Assembly (NCBI RefSeq): GCF_905171775.1
Contig: NC_053494.1
Span: 47,153,981 to 47,217,980, forward strand
DNA: 64,000 bases
Source: Rana temporaria
Taxonomy: Eukaryota; Chordata; Amphibia; Anura; Ranidae
Reading direction: 5' to 3'
In this document: piece by piece, positions 10,986-23,517 of the stretch
How positions within the stretch are numbered: position 1 is the stretch's first letter
Layout: each line of letters starts with the position of its first letter
Notes under the pieces: generated by a model
Database searches by the model: none
Told to the model about the DNA's origin: nothing
What the model saw: the letters and a program-made list of their open reading frames with translations, nothing else
Translations under genes and position numbers: made by a program

Positions 10986-12090
10986 GGCGGTCGCTAATTG
11001 ATTAATTATGTCAGAACCCAGAGTGTCAGAGGTGTTGGGGAGCTTGCAAGGTCAGGGCAACCAATGGGGACAAGCAACTAACAGTGGCCCTTGCACCCGC
11101 ACCTCTGTTGTTCTGTCTGTTCCTATGATTTATTCTGCTTTATGACTAACTGAGTTGCCTCTAGAAGATAGGGAACTTGGCCAGCAGCAAGGACCACCTC
11201 TGGGCTGTGCTTTTGTTTTGGTGCCTAGCGTCTTACTCCTGTGGGTGGCCTCATTGAACACAGAGAAAAAGGATTTTAAAGTGAGCATAAAAAAAACTAG
11301 GACGGATTCTGTTGTCCTTACTTTCAGCAAACTGTTTCCAATGAAAGGAATAGTTCTGGTAAAGGCCGTTTTTTTGGCAGTGTATATATTTTTTTTCTTA
11401 TAATTTGCACAAAACTGATGCATAAGTGGCAGGTTCTTTTTTTTTTTTCAGCCACCGGTAGATATTAGGGACCGGTGTTTATCACTTTCTACAATTATTC
11501 AGTATGTAGACAGTGTATGCTTATGAATGATCACATCATGCAAAGTCAGGAAACTGAAGTCAAAGGAACAATTTAAGTATCGTATAGCTGATAGTTTGGA
11601 TTAAATTGCTTTATTACGAGCGATCGTTCTGCCAAAGTGCAAGCCACACAAAGCAATACAAATATTTTCAAGTAACATTAGATCAAAATGATCAAACTTT
11701 GCTGATTATATTTCTGAGCTATCTGTTGTTTGGGTTACATTGTCCGTTTGCCAAAAATGTAAAGTTAAAATCACACTGAATAGGGTTCCGGCTCATGCAC
11801 AGTGTTGCATTGTTGGATACCTTTAGTAAACAGACCAAACTACCGAGTTGATTAAACATAATGGATGTTATCAATAATATGTTTTCATGGAGAGGAAGTT
11901 CTGTAGACAATAAAACGTTCACTTATAAAACTTCCCCAAAGGGACACAGATGGCAAAAAAATTTAAAAGAAATCTGAGGTTATAACCCTCCCTTACACTA
12001 TCCCCCCCCCCCCCCCAAAAAAAAGTTTTGCCTATAGTTCTACTTGAAATCCTTTCCACTGTTACCATCATTTTCCACACTCACAAAGAC
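10986..12090. other. Unique, non-coding stretch
   Basis: AT-rich with homopolymer runs. Open frames on both strands at 11130-11423 overlap each other and match nothing recognised. Confidence 0.45.
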
Positions 12091-12091
12091 T

Positions 12092-12625
12092 TATGCCGCG
12101 TACACACGATCATTTTTCGGCATGAAAAAAACGTTGGTCCAGATTCAGAAAGATCAGCGGATCTTTCTGCTGGCGTAACGTAACTCATTTACGTTACGCC
12201 GCCGCAAGTTTTTCAGGCAAGTGCTGTATTCACAAAGCACTTGCCTGTAAAGTTGCGGCGGTGTAGCGTAAATCCACCCGGCGGAATTCAAATTCGGCGG
12301 GTAGGGGGCGTATATCATTTAAATGATGCGCGTCCCCGTGCCGAACGAACTGCACATGCGCCGGCCGCGACTGAATCCCAGTGCGCATGCTCCAAAAGAC
12401 GTTGGCAACTCGTCATGCTTTCGTCGTGAACATAAATTACGTCCAGCCGTATTCGCGAACGACTTACGCAAGCAACGTAAAAATTTCAAAACTCGGCGCG
12501 GGAACGACGGCCATACTTAACATTAGCTACCCCTCATATAGCAGGGGTAACTATACGCTGGAAAAAGCCGAACGCAAACGACCTAAAAAAAAAAATATGC
12601 CAAATACGGCGGAGGTCGAAGAGCA
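12092..12625. repeat. C fragment (C5) followed by truncated A element (A3)
   Basis: A family C left end (TGCCGCGTACACACGATC) runs for only about 43 bp, then a family A element begins at GGTCCAGATTCAG (12136). The A copy is recognisable to about 12625 and lacks its right end. Confidence 0.65.
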
Positions 12626-12744
12626 GATCTTTCCCTTTTGGGTGAAGTTCCACTTTCATCTCATGTGTGAAATGAAATAATTTTAAATCCAATGTCAATC
12701 CAATGTCAATCCAATTATCACATCGTATGGTAGATTCATCTTTA

Positions 12745-12987
12745 GACCCGGTTCACACAGGGGCGGCACGACTTTGGGAGCGACTCGGCAAGGCGATCTC
12801 AAGACGACTTCAGAGGCGACTTGCAAAATTACTTCTATATTGAAGTCAATGCAAGTCGCCCCCAAAGTCGTACAAGAACCTTTTTCTAAGTCGGAGCGAC
12901 TTGATACGCTCCTATTAGAACGGTTCCATTGAACAGAGCGGAGCGCGGCTTGTCAGGCGGCTGAGTCACCCCTGTGTGAACCGGCTC
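12745..12987. mobile_element. Family E MITE, copy E2
   Basis: The ends GACCCGGTTCACACAGG and CCTGTGTGAACCGGCTC are inverted and flanked by TTA on both sides (12742-12744, 12988-12990). The interior is a GCGACTT/AAGTCGC foldback. Confidence 0.85.
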
Positions 12988-12990
12988 TTA

Positions 12991-13900
12991 TGCAACTTGT
13001 TTTTCCTGCCTGTGAATATTTTTTTGCCTATTTTAGTTCCTCTTTGTTTATAAAATCAATAAAAATAAAATATATCCAAAACCAATATAACATTTTTGGC
13101 TGGAGTTCCACTTCAAGTATGATCAATCACTTACATTTCATAACTTTTTATAACTTTTCGACTCACGGCAGCACCTGACATTTGTATGCGTTTTTGGAAC
13201 AGCAGCAAGAATTCTGGGAATAAAATGTATGATTATTCCGGGTCTACTCTAGTCGCTTTTCTAAATGTGTCTCATTGTGTAAGCAGCAATTAGGAATGGC
13301 TAAGGGACGGGTCACTTCCTTACATAGGTGGATAGGAAATGTGCTGTCTGAAGACCGGCGATTAGAGACAGGTCAACTTTTTTAATACCCATTTATCTCT
13401 CCTTCCGTTTCTATTTCCATATTCATGGAGAAGGTTTTTCCCAGCAGCCAGAAGAAACTTGTTGACTTTGCCAGCGGTGAACACAGGCCTTGTACTGTTC
13501 AGGAACCCTCTCTAGTGATGACTGGAGTACAATAGATGAGTATACCTCATCTCAGGAAAACGTAGAAACCTTCCTGCACTCTGTGCCCCAGACAGTCATC
13601 AGACATTGGGGTTTTCTCATGTTTTTCACTCAGTCAGTGGGAAAAAATGTGCTCTGTGCATTTCTATCCATTTGCAGCACATGGAAGTTTAGTCATTTGG
13701 TGTACAGCAGTTTTTTCCACCTAGCACTCATGACAGGTGCTCATTACTTGTTTCAGTGCTTTGGAGGCAGCAGCACTCTGTGTTACGGCAACATACATAC
13801 TGGCCAATTACCTGTAACCAGAAATACCCTCCCTGGATACAAACTATCTTTATACACAATACCTCAGGCTAGTAAATAAATTGCTTGGAGCATTTAGTTA
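12991..13900. other. Unique, non-coding stretch
   Basis: Contains a 129-codon open frame at 13490-13879 (plus strand) that resembles no family I know and has no flanking splice-site or promoter support. I treat it as chance. Confidence 0.45.
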
Positions 13901-13904
13901 TTAA

Positions 13905-14364
13905 AGGGTCACTAAAGGAATTTTTTTTTTTAGCCAAATGGCTTCCTTTACCTTACTGCAGTCCTGGTTTCATGTCCTCATTGTTCGTTTTTGCTTTCAT
14001 GTTGCTGTAAATCCTCTCTGTTCTGGACACTTCCTGGTTGCCTGTTTCCTGATAACCACAGTACTGGGAGATTTCTCACGGTGGTCACTAATCAAGGAGG
14101 TGTGTGTAAAACGAAACTGGATTGGTGCTGAGGAGTTTTAGACAAAGTATCACTGCTCTCTATTGGCTGACTGCCCTCTAGTGGCTCTCTGTACATCAGA
14201 GAACCAGCAAACAACAGCAAAAACGAAACTACACTGCAGGCACATTATATGATTGTTTTTTTATCTATTTTTAATCATTTTTAAAAGGAATCAGTTAACT
14301 ATTATGTCTCTATGTCCTGTAAACAGTCATTTCAGCTAAAAAAATGTTTTCCTTTAGTGACCCT
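13905..14364. mobile_element. TTAA MITE K1 (T2/Kolobok-like)
   Basis: The ends AGGGTCACTAAAGGAA and TTCCTTTAGTGACCCT are perfect inverted repeats and TTAA flanks both sides (13901-13904, 14365-14368). TTAAAGG-type ends are known from the Xenopus T2 MITEs linked to Kolobok transposons; the link here is by resemblance. Confidence 0.8.
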
Positions 14365-14401
14365 TTAAGAAAATGATTAGTTTCCCATAATTGGTGTTAG
14401 A

Positions 14402-16125
14402 GGTAGGAATAGTACCCCATCTAGAGCCCCATCTTTGGTATCAGTAGAAGGAATTGTGCCCCCTTGTTTGTATTATTGAGAGGAATAGTGCCCTGCCATT
14501 TATATTATTGGGAGAAATAGTGCCCTGTCATTTATATTATTGGGAGGAATAGTGCCCTGCCATTTATATCAATAGAAGGAATAGTGCCCTATCATTTATA
14601 TCAATGGAAAGAATAGTGCCCTGCCATTTATATCATTGGGGGGAATAGTGCCCTGCCATTTATATCATTGGGGGGAATAGTGCCCTATAATGTATATCAA
14701 TAGAAGGAATAGTGCCCTATCATTTATATCAATGGGAGGAATAGCGCCCTATCATTTATATCATTGGGGGGAATAGTGTCCTATCATTTATATCACTGGA
14801 AGAAATAGTGCCCTGCCATTTATATCATTGGGGGAATAGTGCCCTATCATTTATATCAATGGGAGGAATAGCGCCCTATCATTTATATCAATGGAAGGAA
14901 TAGTGCCCTGCCATTTATATCATTGGGGGGAATAGTGCCCTATCATTTATATCAATGGGAGGAATAGTGCCCGTTTATTTATATCATTGGGAGGAATAAG
15001 TGCCCTACCATTTATATCATTGGGGGAATAGTGCCCTGCCATTTATATCAGTGGGAGGATTAGTGCCCTATCATTTATATCAATGGAAGGAATAGTGCCC
15101 TGCCATTTATATTATTGGGAGGAATGATGCCCTGTCATTTATATCAATGGAAGGAATAGTGCACTGCCATTTATATAATTGGGAGGAATAGTGCCCTGTC
15201 ATTTATATCAATGGGAAGAATAGTGCCCTGCCATTTATATCATTGGGAGGAATAAGTGCCCTGTCATTTATATCATTGGGGGGAGTAGTGCCCTGCCATT
15301 TATATCAATGGGAGGAATAGTGCCCTATCATTTATATCAATGGGAGGAATAGCGCCCTATCATTTATATCAATGGAAGGAATAGTGCCCTGCCATTTATA
15401 TCATTGGGAGGAATAAGTGCCCTGCCATTTATATTATTGGGAGGATTAGTGCCCTATCATTTATATGAATGGGAGGAATAGTGCCCTATCATTTATATCA
15501 ATGGAAGGAATAGTGCCCTGCCATTTATATCATTGGGGGGAATAGTGCCCTGTCATTTATATCAATGGGAGGAATAGTGCCCTGCCATTTATATTATTGG
15601 GAGGAATACGTGCCCTGCCATTTATATCGAATGGGGGGAATAGTGCCCTGCCATTTTTATAATTGGGAGGATTAGTGCCCTATCATTTATATCAATGGGA
15701 GGAATAGTGCCCTGCCATTTATATTATTGGGAGGAATAGTGCCCTGCCATTTATATTATTGGGAGAAATAGTGCCCTGCCATTTATATCAATGGGAGGAA
15801 TAGTGCCCTATCATTTATATCAATGGGAGGAATAGTACCCTGCCATTTATATCATTTGTTGGAATAGTGCTCTATCATTTATATCAATGTGAGGAATAGT
15901 GCCCTATCATTTATATCAATGGAATGAATAGTGCCCTGCCATTTATATTATTGGGAGGAATAGTGCCCTACCATTTATATCAATGAGAGGAATAGTGCTC
16001 TATTATTTATATCAATGGGAGGAATAGTGCCCCATCACTGGTGTCAGTGAGAGAAATAGTGCTTCCTCACTTTGTCAATGGCAGAAAGTGTGCCCAACTG
16101 TTCGTACAGTTGGGAGGAATAATGC
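14402..16125. repeat. Minisatellite, 32-33 bp unit, about 50 copies
   Basis: The unit carries GGAATAGTGCCCT, CATTTATAT and CAATGGGA or CATTGGGG segments in fixed order. Edge units are more diverged than central ones, as expected when arrays turn over by unequal exchange from the middle. Right after it, to about 16190, lies GGGCTGCAGTTTGGAGATCACTG, which resembles a hAT end of the type seen in element N, so the array may be the core of a damaged hAT element. Confidence 0.9.
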
Positions 16126-16292
16126 CCCAAGAGTAGCAAAGGGCCGCACCCAGACCATGGGCTGCAGTTTGGAGATCACTGCGTTAAAGCAATGCTGTAT
16201 CCAATTATCCATTCAGTGCACAAATCCAAGCTCTCATATCATTATTATTATTATTTTATATATCCAAAATATAGAACTTAGATGCTCTGAAG

Positions 16293-16440
16293 CAGGGATC
16301 TCCAAACTACGACCCTCCAGCTGTTGCGGAACTACGTGTCCCATGAGGAATTGTTAAACTCTGACATTCATAGACATGACTAGGCATGATAGGAATTGTA
16401 GTTCCTGAACAACTGGATGACCATGGTTTGGAGACCCCTG
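16293..16440. mobile_element. Short hAT-type MITE N
   Basis: A 148-bp element with inverted ends CAGGGATCTCCAAAC and GTTTGGAGACCCCTG. The flanking octamers CTCTGAAG (16285-16292) and TTCTAAAG (16441-16448) agree at six of eight positions, the two differences being transitions, as expected of an aged 8-bp duplication. Confidence 0.75.
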
Positions 16441-16448
16441 TTCTAAAG

Positions 16449-17694
16449 GATGGATCATTGATGCTGAAAATTTTAGACTCCAAGATTATGAGTTGTTTGT
16501 GGAGATGAATGCGCTGTTGGAGTTTCTAAGATAACAAAAGGATGTTTCTAGTAATGCTAGCATGCAATTCATATATGTGAATGTCCCCAATGTTCTCTTT
16601 TATATTGCTAACGGTGTCCCCACTTGACACATTCTGTTCACTTCCTGTACTGGGGCCATAGTGAAGGGATTACTGGGTTACAGACGGCAATAGAAAATGT
16701 ATTTCTAATCCTTCCTTAACCTATTCAAAAAAGTATTGAAGGTGGTGTTCCATTCTAAGGGAGATAAGGCATTTTAGAAGTGTACTTATTCTGTTAAGAA
16801 AAAATAAAGCAATTTGCTACACTTTGGATTAAAATGCGATTGAAGTTGAACAGGTGTGTTTATGTTCTGTGTATCTGGTGTTATGATATTTCTTTCTTAT
16901 TACTATTGCCAAAAATTGTAATTCATTTCTTTGTGGAAGGCGTTTGGGTGCGCTCACAAGTCCGCAATGTAGCAAGCTTCTAGGAAGCAGGTGTTTTCCA
17001 ATAGGATTCCAGATCAGCTTTGCTGTCCCTTTGATCGCACTATTTTCTTCTTTTATGATCAAGGCGGAAGCATTTAAGAGAAAATCTGTCAGCTTTGGAA
17101 GGAACATAATCAAACATTTGCTTTACATTGAGGGAGGATTCAGGGTAGCCTTGAAGTGCTAAAACACAAACAGACATTCTCAAAAATGATTGTTTAGAAA
17201 TCCAAAAGTTATGTGTAATGAATTTAGATTAAACTGATGACTACATTTTTCAGAGGCCCCTTTTTGTACTCGTAGCGGGATGTGTGGCTGTGAAGTATCA
17301 TTCTTACCACCCTTTTATGACCATTGCATTCTGTTATGAACAAAGTAGCAGAATGCTTTTAAATGGCTTATCTATTAGTGAAAAGTTGTGTCCAGTGCTG
17401 AACTTTGTTTTAAACTTGACATTAGTGAAATGGCCATTTAGTATAGCAGTCCTCAAACTATTATTAGTCTCTCTTTCTATTTATAAACTAGCATTTGTAA
17501 TTCCAGTGAAATTGTGTCCTCCTCTTGCCTTTATCTCTGTTTTTCCCAATGGTATAATGATAGCTGGAACCCAAGAAGAAGTGAAGCCCAGAAGTTATCT
17601 GTGATAAGTAGGTTATGACTAAGGCCTTGTAGGCTGAAACCCGTCAACTGTTCTTATTTGCGTTTGTTCACTGTGGCTTGTCAATAAAAACAAA
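16449..17694. other. Unique, non-coding stretch
   Basis: No recognised exon or repeat. The 94- to 106-codon open frames here (for example 17284-17604) have no recognisable domain. Confidence 0.45.
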
Positions 17695-18092
17695 GGGCCA
17701 GATTCAGAGAAGAAGTACGCCGGAGTATCTGCTGATACTCCGGCGTACTTTCAAATTTGCCACGTCGTATCTTTATTTGTAATTCACAAACAAACATACG
17801 ACGGCATTTGGCTAAGATCCGACAGGCGTACGAAGCCGTACGCCTTCGGATCTTAGGCTGCAATACTTTGGCGGCCGCTGGGTGGAGATCGCGTCGTTTT
17901 CCGCGTCGGGTATGCTAATTAGCTGTTTACGGTGATCCACGAAGGTACACGCGTTCGTCGCATTCTCTTACGTCGTCGCTAGTTGGCTTTTCGCGTCGCA
18001 AAGTTACGGCTGCTATTTAGGTGGTGTAACAATAGACAGCCCATGTTAAAGTATGGCCGTCGTTCCTGCGTCGAATTTCAAATATTTTTTTT
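17695..18092. repeat. Family A MITE, truncated copy A4
   Basis: Left end GGGCCAGATTCAGAG is intact. The element runs through palindromic GCGTAC blocks and stops in a T run near 18092 without a right end. Confidence 0.75.
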
Positions 18093-18354
18093 TTTTGCCA
18101 TTAGCGTATGATAGTCCTCCCAGCCTCATTTGCTAGTGATTGGTGGTTGGCAAGGATATTGCTTGCTCTCTTGGAACCTGGAGGATGAACTCTTCGTCCA
18201 GGAGGTTGTCATGTAGATCTACTGTTCTGATAATTGGGGAGCTGTTCCTTTGAATCTGCTGCTATGGTACTCAGACATGGCATGTGCTTGACACTATTGC
18301 CTGGCATATAGATTTTGAATGTTGGTGGGCATGTGGAGCTTATATTTGTGGTAG

Positions 18355-18540
18355 CTGGTTGGCAAGTAGATCAGCTCCAGTGGTTGGTGTTTGAAATGCT
18401 TTTAACTTTTCTTGCTGGCAAGTGGTTGGCAACAAAACCTCTTATCCTTCAGGACTGCTGTCTGCGTTGATACTGGTTAGCAAGCAAACCTACAGGTCTA
18501 GATAGCAAGTAATTCCCAAACAGATCTCAAAGCACTAATC
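18355..18540 (+). repeat. Tandem duplication, copy 1
   Basis: The order CCAGTGGTTGGTGTTTG, CTTATCCTTCAGGACTGCTG and GGTCTAGATAGCAAGT recurs at 19095-19158 plus 19838-19930. Once the C6 and A5 insertions are subtracted, the unit is about 310 bp. This copy lacks the A5 element, so it acts as its empty site. Confidence 0.65.
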
Positions 18541-18543
18541 TTA

Positions 18544-18948
18544 TGCCCTGTACATACGATCAGATTTTCAGTCGGAAAAACCTTGGATGGTTATTCCGAC
18601 AGAATTCTGCTCAAGCTTGGCTTGCATACACACGGTCAAAAGTTCTCTGAACTTTCGTCCATCAAGAACGCAGTGACGTACAACACTATGACGAGCCGAG
18701 AAAATTAAGTTCAATGCTTTCAGGCATGCATTGAATTGTTTCCAAGAATGCGTCGGAGTTGCTACAGATGATCGGATTTTCCGATAGGAATTATTCCAGT
18801 CGGAAAATTTTAGAACCAGCTCTCAATCTTTTGCTGGTAGAAATTCCGACAGCAAAAGTCCGATGGAGCATACACACGGTCGGAATTTCTGTTCAAAAGC
18901 TCACATCAGACTTTTGCTCGCTGAATTTCCGATCGTGTGTACGGGGCA
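18544..18948. mobile_element. Family C MITE, copy C6
   Basis: Ends TGCCCTGTACATACGATC and GATCGTGTGTACGGGGCA, left flank TTA, right flank ATA. It lies between the two halves of the tandem duplication and so inserted after or at the duplication. Confidence 0.75.
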
Positions 18949-19094
18949 ATAGTGTTTATCCCGTTGTTATTGTCTATTATATTGCAAGCGAACCTCCAAA
19001 TTCTAGACTTTTGAATCAAAGGAGTGGCAAGTAGATTCTGTATGTTGGCTGTTAGTGTTGGCATATGTATCTCATACTGGTGGCAAATTATATA

Positions 19095-19930
19095 GCGCCA
19101 GTGGATGGTGTTTGGAATGCATTTGACTTGTCCTGCTGACTATTAGTTGGCACACCAAGGGGCAGATCCACAGAGATCTGCACCAGCGCAGCGTATGGGA
19201 GATACGCTACGTCGCTGTAACTTACTTTGCCATACTTCGAATACACAAAGTTTTCACGCTGTAAGTTACGGTGGCGTAGTGTATCTCTGGCGGCGGAATT
19301 CAAATCGGCGATTAGGGGGCGTGTTTCATTTAAATGAAGCGCGTCCCCGCGCCGAATGAACTGCGCATGCGCCGTCCCTAAATTTCCCGCCGTGCATTGC
19401 GCTAAATGACGTCCATCCCGATTCACGGACGACTTACGCAAAAAAAAATAAAAAATAAAAATAAACGCGGGAACGACGGCCATACTTAACATGGCAAGTC
19501 TAACTATACGCCGCAAAATCTCAGCTTTAACTATACGCCGGAAAAAGCCGACTAGAGACGACGTAAAAGAATGCGACGGCCGCGCGTACGTTCGTGGATT
19601 GTCGGAAATAGCTCATTTGCATACCCGACGCGGAAAACTACGCAAACTCCACCCAGCGGACGCCAGAGTATTGCATCTAAGATCCGAAGGCGTACGAACC
19701 GTACGCCTGTCGGATGTAACCCAGATGCCGTCGTATCTTGGTTTGAGGATTCAAACTAAAGATACGACGCGGGAAATTTGAAATTACGCCAGCGTATCAG
19801 TAGATACGCCGGCGTACTCTCTCTGTGGATCTGCCCCCAAGTCTCTTATTCTTTAGGACTGCTGATTCCATTGACACCGGTTTGCAAGTAGACCTTCACG
19901 TCTAGATAGCAAATGATAGACAAGCAGGCC
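19095..19930 (+). repeat. Tandem duplication, copy 2, interrupted by A5
   Basis: Diverged repeat of 18355-18540. Element A5 splits it between GGCACACCAA and GTCTCTTATTC. Copy 1 has the matching sequence uninterrupted. Confidence 0.65.
19159..19837. mobile_element. Family A MITE, full-length copy A5
   Basis: A 679-bp element from GGGGCAGATCCACAGAGA to CTCTGTGGATCTGCCCC, with CAA on both sides (19156-19158, 19838-19840). It is one of the best preserved copies and its boundaries are confirmed by the uninterrupted duplicate at 18355-18540. Confidence 0.85.
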
Positions 19931-20640
19931 CCAAAACACTTGACTGTATTTAAGGGGCTGATAAGCAAAATCATTTTCACAAGATCGAGTTGATATCAAA
20001 TGAACCTCTAAGTTTTGGACTTAGAAATGAATAAATGACAAAGAGGTGTCCTGCCTCGGTGGCTTGTAGCAAACTGCCTTTGCAGTTGGTTCCATGGGTT
20101 ACTTCGAGAAACAGCTTCTAGGAGTTTTTCAATAACGCAATAAACAAATTTGAGTTCCTTTTTGCTCACTAGAACTGCTGCTTACACATTTTGGCAGCAA
20201 CAATGAACTCATTTTGGATATATTCAAAGATATTTGTGGCATCTAGTAGTAAACTTTCATCAAGTCTGTCCCCACTTATCAAAAATCTGAATTTTCTCCC
20301 CGTTTTAGGCTCTTCATTTTAAGAAATAATACCAAAAATGGCCCCACTGGACATTTGTTTCCAAGAGAGGGTATGACTGCTTATTTTGTAGACGTGTAAA
20401 GCTTTATGGATGCTAAAATTTGGCCAATGAAGGATAGAACGTTTTTTTTTTTTTTTTGCCATGGCAAAGTGGTTACTTTATAGAGAAAATAGTTAAAGTG
20501 GCAATCGCTGGGATTCAAAAATTGTACCCCACGTGTTGTGGAATTGGGTTGTTGTAACAATCGAGGAAAGCATTGTAGCAGGTAGATATAGATATAAATT
20601 GAAAGGGTCTTATTTCAGTGGCAGTCACAAGATCATGTCA
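19931..20640. other. Unique, non-coding stretch
   Basis: AT-rich; nothing recognisable. Confidence 0.45.
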
Positions 20641-20648
20641 CCTGTGGG

Positions 20649-21319
20649 TAGAGCTGGGCGATTTTTTTCCCCTAAAAAATGTTTTATTGATGGACACCGC
20701 GCCGGTCCTGAGGATCTGCAAGCAGGAGTTTTTAGGCTTCGGCATAGTCCGCGGTGTCCGGGCTTGCGGCCTTTCCCAGGATCGTGGTGGATTGACTTCC
20801 CCCCTGCACACCCCGGAGAGGCCACCAAGGCAGGAGGGACACAGGAGGGTCAGTTGTGAGGGTCTGCACCCGGTAGCAGGAGAACTCTAGCGCCGGTCCT
20901 GAGGAGCTGCGGGCAGGATTTTTCAGGCGAGGCCGTGGCTTCGGCCTAGTCCACGACGGCCGGCCTCGCTGCCTTTTCCCAGGATCGCTGTGGATTGACT
21001 TCTCCCCTGCACACCCCGGAGAGGCCACCATGGCAGGAGGGACACAGGAGGGTCACTTGTGAGGGTCCACACCCGGTAGCAGGAGGACTCTAGCACCGGT
21101 CCTGAGGAGCTGCGGGCAGGATTTCTTAGACGAGGCCGCGGCTTCGGCCTAGTCTGTGACGGCCGGCCTCGTGGCACTTTCCCGGGAATGAGTGAATTCT
21201 CCCCTGCACACCCCGGAGAGACTATCAAGACAGGAGGGACACTCTATTTTTTGAAAATATGAATCGATTTGACCTACCAACTCGATTTTTAAATCAAATG
21301 AATTTTTTTCCCAGCCCTA
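20649..21319. mobile_element. hAT-type element H with a three-unit tandem core
   Basis: The ends TAGAGCTGGGCGAT and CCCAGCCCTA are inverted, and CCTGTGGG is duplicated exactly (20641-20648, 21320-21327). The interior holds nearly three copies of a GC-rich unit of about 190-200 bp starting at CGCCGGTCCTGAGGA (20700, 20891, 21094). Overlapping open frames in several frames on both strands come from this repetition and are not genes. Confidence 0.85.
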
Positions 21320-21327
21320 CCTGTGGG

Positions 21328-22220
21328 TCAGCATTTTAGTCCAGGAACAAGATTGCTGATGTTGGATGGTGCTGGCCTCCTGGGGCGAAATGATTATGAA
21401 GGCATTGTCAGGGAATATTCTCTAATCTCTTTATGATATAAATTGTAGTAGAGTATCCTAACATGTCTTATTTTAACATGGACATCTTTAAATTGTCTTT
21501 AGTGCATTATATTTTCTATAATTCCAGTGATTGCAGCAGGATGGGTGTTTCCTGTTGAACTGTGTCTTTACATTACAATAAATCAGGCCCCGAGGCTGTG
21601 GCTCTCACTTTACTTTCACTGCCATGATTACACTTAATATGAAAAGTCCTTTTCGGATGAAAGTCTTGACGCGCCTCAAGGTAACACACATGAAGGTTTT
21701 GTCCTCAAATAGCAGTTTCAGGATGTCAGGTTAATATAATTTGTGTAATGGTTACATAGATTCAAAATCTGTCTTCTATTTCATCCCCTCCATGGAGAGC
21801 TAACGCTTCTGCCTAAGGCACTGCTGAGATAATAACTTTATTTTTCTCAAATTCGTTCATTTGGAAGATTTGGATGTTACTTCTGTCATTCTGTAAAAAA
21901 CTGGAACTACAAGGACACCTATGATTGCATCTCCTAGACCTTCAGCAATAAGTAGACAGGCTAAATTTTTAGTAGCTTCAGGGGTAACTATAGGCATTAA
22001 ACTAAATCTATCCTTAAAATATTTGTGTTACATAAATAAATAGGGTAAGCATCAAAATGAATAAAAAAGTGTGAAAAACTGCGCTAAATACAGATGAAAT
22101 AGCAATTATACATACATGAAATAAAATTGATGAAATAAAAGCAGCGATTATCCTGTCTGATATAAAACATAGTATAACATGTAAATAGAAAATAAAAATT
22201 GTGCTAGATCATGAAGGTCA
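21328..22220. other. Unique, non-coding stretch
   Basis: No repeat boundary or exon recognised. Confidence 0.45.
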
Positions 22221-22733
22221 TGGGGGTCTTTCACACGGGCAGACCATATGTCTGCTTTTTCATCCATCCGTGTACAGATGAAAAAGGAACATACATTGGT
22301 CCCTATAAGATCGCGGGTGTCAGCGGATAAACATCTGCTGACACTCGATCTTGCCCGGTGCCGAAAATTTTACGTTGTTTGCCTAAGTCGTTCGCGAATA
22401 GGGCTTCGCGTAAATTACGTTCACGTCAAAAGCATTGACTATTTGCGACGTGATTAGGAGCATGCGCACTGGGTTACGTTCACAGACGGCGCATGCGCCG
22501 TTCGTTAGAGACGTCATTTACGTAGGGTCATGTTTTATTTGCATAAAACACGCCCACCTCTTCTCAATTTGAATTTGGCGCGCTTACGCCGACAGATTTA
22601 CGCTACGCCGCCGTAACATAGGGCGCTGGTTCTTTGTGAATCCAGCCCCAGCCTCACTAAGTTACGGCGGCGTAGCGTATCTCAGATACGCTACGCCCGC
22701 ACAAACTTACGGCGGGCTTTCTGAATCTAGCCC
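22221..22733. repeat. F/S-type fragment followed by truncated A element (A11)
   Basis: GTCTTTCACACGGGCAGACC (from 22226) is an F/S-type left end that stops near 22350. From about 22357 the sequence is family A, ending CTGAATCTAGCCC at 22733 with the left end missing. Confidence 0.6.
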
Positions 22734-23517
22734 ATAGTTTGCACATGTAGTGCAACGTGGAGTAAATAACCCCCATTGTCTCCCATTAAAAGGAAAAGAG
22801 GTAAAATGGTTAATTCGCTGTGCTTAGTGAGGTTATCATGTTTAAAGGCTTTCCATGATGTTGGAGCCCCTCAAATGTTGGCCATGGTGCTGCGTGTTAT
22901 TTGTAAGGAGAGCTCCCGCTTTCTATATGAACATATGGAATTTATGTATACCGATCAAGTTAAAGTGATTTTTCTTTTTATTGTCCGAAAACAGATCAAG
23001 GAGAAAGAGAAACCTGATCACATCAGAGGAGAGGATTAGGCTCAGGTCTTATGGCCGAGAGCCAGGAAGGGTATTGCAAGTGTACAGACTCCCTAGAGCA
23101 GCATATTTCAGAGATGCCATTTTCACATCTCATGCATCAACCTGAACAGGCTGCGACATGAAATATCTGGAACATCTTGCTCCGCGAAGTACATTTTTTT
23201 TCCCCCATAATTTTCTTTAACCCAATTCGAACTTGGGGTCCCCCAAGTCTATGACCTTTGATTTCAGAAGGAATGTTCTGACATACAAAGCTAAAAAGAA
23301 GGTTTATACTACTAAAGAATACTTTGAACACATTCATTCTGATTCATAGAGCTGTCTGAGAGATGAAGTGTATCACAGTCTTTGTTGGCTTAAAGTAGTT
23401 ATGAAGTTCATTTATCATATACACATTTCTGAGTACATATATATGTGGTTTTTATAAATCCATATGCACGTTTGAAAGAACAAAAACTTGCCATTTATGT
23501 GTTTTCCAGTTTGTTAT
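22734..23517. other. Unique, non-coding stretch
   Basis: Contains an 87-codon open frame at 22776-23039 (plus strand) rich in Lys and Glu at its end. I do not recognise it, and no conserved domain or splice context supports it. Confidence 0.4.

Noticed and set aside
13490..13879. 129-codon open frame on the plus strand
   Set aside because: No recognised domain, no splice signals at suitable places, and no similarity to the neighbouring gene.
14402..16125. Regular repeats suggesting a CRISPR array
   Set aside because: Units are contiguous with no unique spacers, units vary, and the window is eukaryotic.
19088..19516. 142-codon open frame on the minus strand
   Set aside because: It lies mostly within MITE A5 and its flank; palindromic CpG-rich repeats give long chance frames.
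20533..21228. Overlapping open frames of 67-108 codons
   Set aside because: They follow from the three tandem units of hAT element H; the same peptide recurs in each unit.
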